From Sphingomonas sanxanigenens DSM 19645 = NX02 (GTDB taxonomy: Bacteria; Pseudomonadota; Alphaproteobacteria; Sphingomonadales; Sphingomonadaceae): a stretch of 64,000 bases of DNA. The position numbers and the translations under genes were made by a program. Shown piece after piece: positions 61,522-64,000 of the stretch. Each line of letters begins with the position of its first letter. The stretch's first letter is position 1. The notes beneath the pieces are model-generated. The model had not been told where the DNA came from. It saw only the letters and a list, made by a program, of their open reading frames with translations, and made no database searches. The DNA is taken from contig NZ_CP006644.1 of NCBI RefSeq assembly GCF_000512205.2, positions 992,001 through 1,056,000 of the forward strand. Direction: 5' to 3'.

Positions 61522-62085
61522 TCACTGCGGGGTCCCTCGCGCGACGTTCGTCTTGTCCGGGCCGGCGACCGGCAGCCGCTTCTCCATGACGATCAGTTCC
61601 AGATCCGGCCGAAGCGGACGCCCGACGAACGGATCGTCGTAGGGAAACGGCAGGATCGCGCCGGTGGGCTCGTAACCGCGACGCCGGTGCCAGGCGATCA
61701 GCGCCGCGCGCTGCCGGATGACCTCCATGCGCATGCGCGGCGCGCCGGCGCTCATCGCCTGCCGCTCGACCTCTTGCTTGATCGCCTTCCCGCTTCCCAC
61801 GGCCTGCGTATCCGGATCGACGGCGAGCATCGACGTGTGCCAGGCGCCGTCATCGTCGATAGCGACATGAATGCATCCGATGATCGGGCCATCGGCCTCC
61901 TCGCGGAGCAGCACGATCCTTCCGCGTTCGAGCAGGCGCCGAACGCCGTCGTCGCTGGTCCGCGGCCCTTCGATCAGTTCGCGCTCGTTGGTCCATCCGT
62001 CGGCGCCGCCCGCGGCGCGATAGGCCCTGTTCACGAGCGCGGCGATCCCGGCCGCATCGTGCGGAAGCGCGTCTTCGAAGATCAT
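61522..62085 (-). CDS. GNAT-family N-acetyltransferase
   Basis: A 187-residue acetyltransferase. Family blocks: PHDAAGIAALVNRAYR, GPIIGCIHVAIDDDGAWHTSMLAVDPDTQAVGSGKAIKQEVERQA (acetyl-CoA site, the usual Q/RxxGxG loop here reads TQAVGSG) and RQRAALIAWHRRRGYEPTGAILPF at the end. Substrate unknown. GAGG lies near the start, at 62085. It is followed on the same strand by hsp20. Confidence 0.87.
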   Translation of the reverse strand: MIFEDALPHDAAGIAALVNRAYRAAGGADGWTNERELIEGPRTSDDGVRRLLERGRIVLLREEADGPIIGCIHVAIDDDGAWHTSMLAVDPDTQAVGSGKAIKQEVERQAMSAGAPRMRMEVIRQRAALIAWHRRRGYEPTGAILPFPYDDPFVGRPLRPDLELIVMEKRLPVAGPDKTNVARGTPQ

Positions 62086-62128
62086 GACCGGTGGCCTCTT
62101 GTCGGGTGGTATGGCGCGGGGCGGGCGA

Positions 62129-62731
62129 TCAAGGCTGCATCCGGGACGGCTGCACCCGGACGAACTCCGCCCGGACCAGGCCGCCGTCGGGCCGGGTGAA
62201 GACTTCCGACATCCGGTCGCCCCGAACCGTGAGTGTCAGCTCACGGGTCGTCCTCACGCCGCCGATCCAGTTGGGAAAGGTCGCGCCTTCCACGCGGTTG
62301 CCGGCGAAGCGACCCTCGGCGTCCAGCCAATAGGTTCCGAAGAAGCCGATGCTGCTGGCCATCGCGCGCCGGTTCTCGGCGCCGGTGCCGCGGCCCCGAG
62401 CGTCGGACGCGAAGCGCGGCGCATCGCCATCGGTCAGCACCTCGACGAAATGCATATCCGTGGTGAACACCAGCATGCCGGCCGGATGCGCACCATAGGG
62501 GCGGCTGACATCGCCATTCTCCTCGACCGTGGCGCTGATCATGCGCCAGGTGCCGGCGACGGCGTTGGCCGGGGCGGGCGCTGCTTGCGCCAGCGCGGTC
62601 GATGCCGGTGCGACGACGGTGCCGGCAAGCAGCATCGCGGCGCCGATCGCCCTCAGGCGGGTCGAACTCCGACCGCGCCCCACGCGCGCGCGCCGTGGTG
62701 CGTCGCGTCCCAGCCTGACATCATCCCGCAT
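62129..62731 (-). CDS. Lipocalin-like domain protein
   Basis: A 200-residue protein from the ATG at 62731 (62746 and 62767 are alternatives). A hydrophobic stretch after an arginine-rich N-terminus (AIGAAMLLAGTVVAPASTALAQ) looks like a signal or anchor. The mature part reads AGTWRMISATVEENGDVSRPYGAHPAGMLVFTTDMHFVEVL and later GTYWLDAEGRFAGNRVEGATFPNWIG, typical of the lipocalin_5-like family. It may bind a small hydrophobic ligand; no reaction is known. It is 43 nt upstream of the GNAT gene and could share its transcript. Confidence 0.8.
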   Translation of the reverse strand: MRDDVRLGRDAPRRARVGRGRSSTRLRAIGAAMLLAGTVVAPASTALAQAAPAPANAVAGTWRMISATVEENGDVSRPYGAHPAGMLVFTTDMHFVEVLTDGDAPRFASDARGRGTGAENRRAMASSIGFFGTYWLDAEGRFAGNRVEGATFPNWIGGVRTTRELTLTVRGDRMSEVFTRPDGGLVRAEFVRVQPSRMQP

Positions 62732-62899
62732 GCCTCGCACCCTCATTCTCGCTGACAGAGCCGACATCTAGGTGCGGACGATGGTGTTGCCATGCCGAAT
62801 CCTCGAACAGGTCTGCCTGATGCTGCGAAGGCCGTGCACCCGCTGCAGGACCGCGCCGATGCGCCCGGACCGACGTCAATTCGTCAAAGGAAAAACCGA

Positions 62900-62957
62900 T
62901 GGTGGACGCACTTGGGCTCGAACCAAGGACCCGCTGATTAAGAGTTAGCAGGTCCAA
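62900..62957 (-). repeat. tRNA-Lys 3' fragment, likely attachment site
   Basis: On the minus strand this reads as the 3' part of a tRNA-Lys(CUU): the anticodon loop CTCTTAA, a T-arm CTTGG-TTCGAGC-CCAAG, acceptor strand TGCGTCC and an encoded CCA at 62902-62900. The D-arm and 5' acceptor strand (GGACGCA) are absent from the next 130 nt. An integrase gene follows. This is the classic remnant left when an element integrates in a tRNA 3' end; the intact tRNA should be at the far end. The gap 62732-63088 holds nothing else. Confidence 0.8.
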
Positions 62958-63088
62958 AGATCCCGTACCGAGAGCGAATCGCCCGGCATCCGCCAGTCTT
63001 CCCCCTCTGTTCCTTCATTCCGTTCCATTGATGTTCACCCGACTTCACGCTAGGGTGATTGCTGGGTGATTACCTGAGGGCTGAAACG

Positions 63089-64000
63089 ATGGCGACGGGC
63101 AAGATAGGTAAGCGCGCAGTTGATGCGATGGCATCAGCCGGCTTTCTATGGGACGAGGACTTGAAAGGCTTCGGCCTGAAGGTGACGGAAACCGGCGCCA
63201 AGTCCTATATCTACCAATATCGGATCGGCGGCCGAGGTTCTCCAACGCGTCGCTATACGATCGGCCAGCACGGTTCGCCCTGGACACCGACGACGGCCCG
63301 CACGGAAGCGGAGCGACTTGCTCGGCTGGTGGGGCAGGGCTTCGACGTGGTTGCCCAGCGGCAGGAGAACGAACGCAAGTCGGTCAGCCTCGCCATGCCG
63401 GCATATGTCGAGGCGTTCATCACGAACTATCTCACGACGCAGTGGAAGGATGAAGCGGACGGCGCTGCAACGCTGCGCAAGCACGTGGTGCCGGTGCTGA
63501 AGTCCAAAAGCTTCCCCTCGCTCACCCGCTCCGACATCACGGCGGTAATCGATAAGATCCCAGCCGGGCAGATGGCGACGCGCCGGAAGGTGTTTGCGAT
63601 CCTGCGCAAAATGATCCGTTGGGGGATCGGCCGCGGTGACATGCCGCAGCAGGATAATCCGCTTGTCGGCTTCGAAGCCCCGCCGGCGCCTGCCTCGCGC
63701 GACCGTACCTTGACCGATGGGGAACTGGTGTTGGCGTGGAACGCTGCCGACGATCTGGGCTACCCGTTCGGGCCGATGGTGCGGCTGCTGATCGCGCTCG
63801 GGCAGCGCCGCGAGGAAACGTCCGCCATGGAGTGGAACGAGCTTGATGCGGCGTCCGGTGTCTGGACGATCCCGGCGGCCAAATCGAAGAACGGTAAGGC
63901 GCATATCGTACCGCTCAACGATGTAGCGCTTGCGGTGATCGACGGGCTTGCCGGCTGTGCCGATAGTGCCAAAAGCGCCAATAGCGCCAATAGCGCGCGG
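63089..64000 (+). CDS. Tyrosine integrase (P4 type), partial
   Basis: The first 304 codons of a tyrosine recombinase; the window ends inside it. GAGGG lies 8 nt before the ATG. The N-terminal DUF4102-type arm-binding domain reads FLWDEDLKGFGLKVTETGAKSYIYQYRIG, the core-binding domain follows (~95-190), and the catalytic domain shows the first arginine in LGQRREETSAMEW and the beta-hairpin lysine in AAKSKNGKAHIVPLND. The H-x-x-R and Tyr are beyond the edge. Codon use (TAT, AAA, GTA) is less GC-rich than its neighbours, in line with transfer. Confidence 0.92.
   Translation, partial: MATGKIGKRAVDAMASAGFLWDEDLKGFGLKVTETGAKSYIYQYRIGGRGSPTRRYTIGQHGSPWTPTTARTEAERLARLVGQGFDVVAQRQENERKSVSLAMPAYVEAFITNYLTTQWKDEADGAATLRKHVVPVLKSKSFPSLTRSDITAVIDKIPAGQMATRRKVFAILRKMIRWGIGRGDMPQQDNPLVGFEAPPAPASRDRTLTDGELVLAWNAADDLGYPFGPMVRLLIALGQRREETSAMEWNELDAASGVWTIPAAKSKNGKAHIVPLNDVALAVIDGLAGCADSAKSANSANSAR
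63962..63997 (+). repeat. 9-bp tandem repeat inside the integrase
   Basis: Four imperfect units, GATAGTGCC, AAAAGCGCC, AATAGCGCC and AATAGCGCG, in the integrase reading frame (coding D-S-A, K-S-A, N-S-A, N-S-A). It lies in the catalytic domain after the beta hairpin and would lengthen a surface loop. It stays in frame, so the gene is not broken by it within the window. Confidence 0.7.

Noticed and set aside
62900-63060. A complete tRNA-Lys gene
   Set aside because: No D-arm and no GGACGCA 5' acceptor strand are found, and the anticodon stem has an A-C mismatch; only the 3' part is present.

Overview
The window is GC-rich chromosomal DNA from an alphaproteobacterium, most likely a member of the Sphingomonadaceae (Sphingomonas or a close relative). 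The order tig-clpP-clpX, a Usg protein, four TonB-dependent receptors, a FecI/FecR pair, an OmpV/MipA protein and many short palindromic intergenic repeats all point that way. No rRNA operon, replication origin, CRISPR array or insertion sequence was seen. The genus is an inference.

Layout: 1-2.4 kb holds the end of gatA and all of gatB, with a vapBC toxin-antitoxin pair placed between them. 2.5-5.3 kb holds four small exported proteins forming two homologous pairs (A-B-A'-B'). 5.4-11 kb holds two small proteins, tRNA-Leu, a trigger factor with a histidine-rich and lysine/alanine-rich tail, a glycosyltransferase, clpP and clpX. 11-18.2 kb holds a TonB receptor, a glycerophosphodiester phosphodiesterase, an AsmA-type protein and a secreted BNR-type protein. 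18.2-22.2 kb is a minus-strand redox gene set (tetR, quinone oxidoreductase, epoxide-hydrolase-like enzyme, cytochrome P460, SDR). 22.4-24 kb holds an arr rifampin ADP-ribosyltransferase, a DUF1905 protein and a methyltransferase that seems to start at CTG. 24-31.7 kb holds a ZnuD-like receptor behind a Zur-like palindrome, an S9 peptidase, a GNAT enzyme, a small lipoprotein, a GST and an NDH-2. 31.9-36.5 kb is an STN-type TonB receptor with FecR and an ECF sigma factor. 36.7-41.6 kb is a tripartite EmrAB/OMF-type efflux operon with a divergent TetR gene and an operator between them.

41.7-55.1 kb holds a TonB receptor behind a near-perfect 24-bp palindrome, a tandem AAA+ ATPase, a small monooxygenase, a proline iminopeptidase, a winged-helix/cupin fusion regulator, a stand-alone receiver, another TonB receptor, and a triple-PAS histidine kinase with its FixJ-type response regulator. 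55-62.8 kb holds a membrane protein, an MFS transporter, an OmpV/MipA protein behind a long leader hairpin, a CIRCE-controlled groESL operon, a small-protein/usg pair, an Hsp20, a GNAT and a lipocalin-like protein. At 62.9 kb a tRNA-Lys 3' fragment is followed by a tyrosine integrase that runs off the window; this reads as the left edge of an integrated genomic island whose cargo lies outside the window.

The main themes are protein quality control (Tig, ClpXP, GroESL, Hsp20), TonB-dependent uptake with several kinds of local control (Zur-like, ECF/anti-sigma, two-component), and efflux or drug modification. The least explained pieces are the duplicated exported pair, the wHTH-cupin regulator, the orphan tandem AAA+ ATPase, the trigger factor tail, and the receptor/two-component cluster with a shared candidate binding motif.
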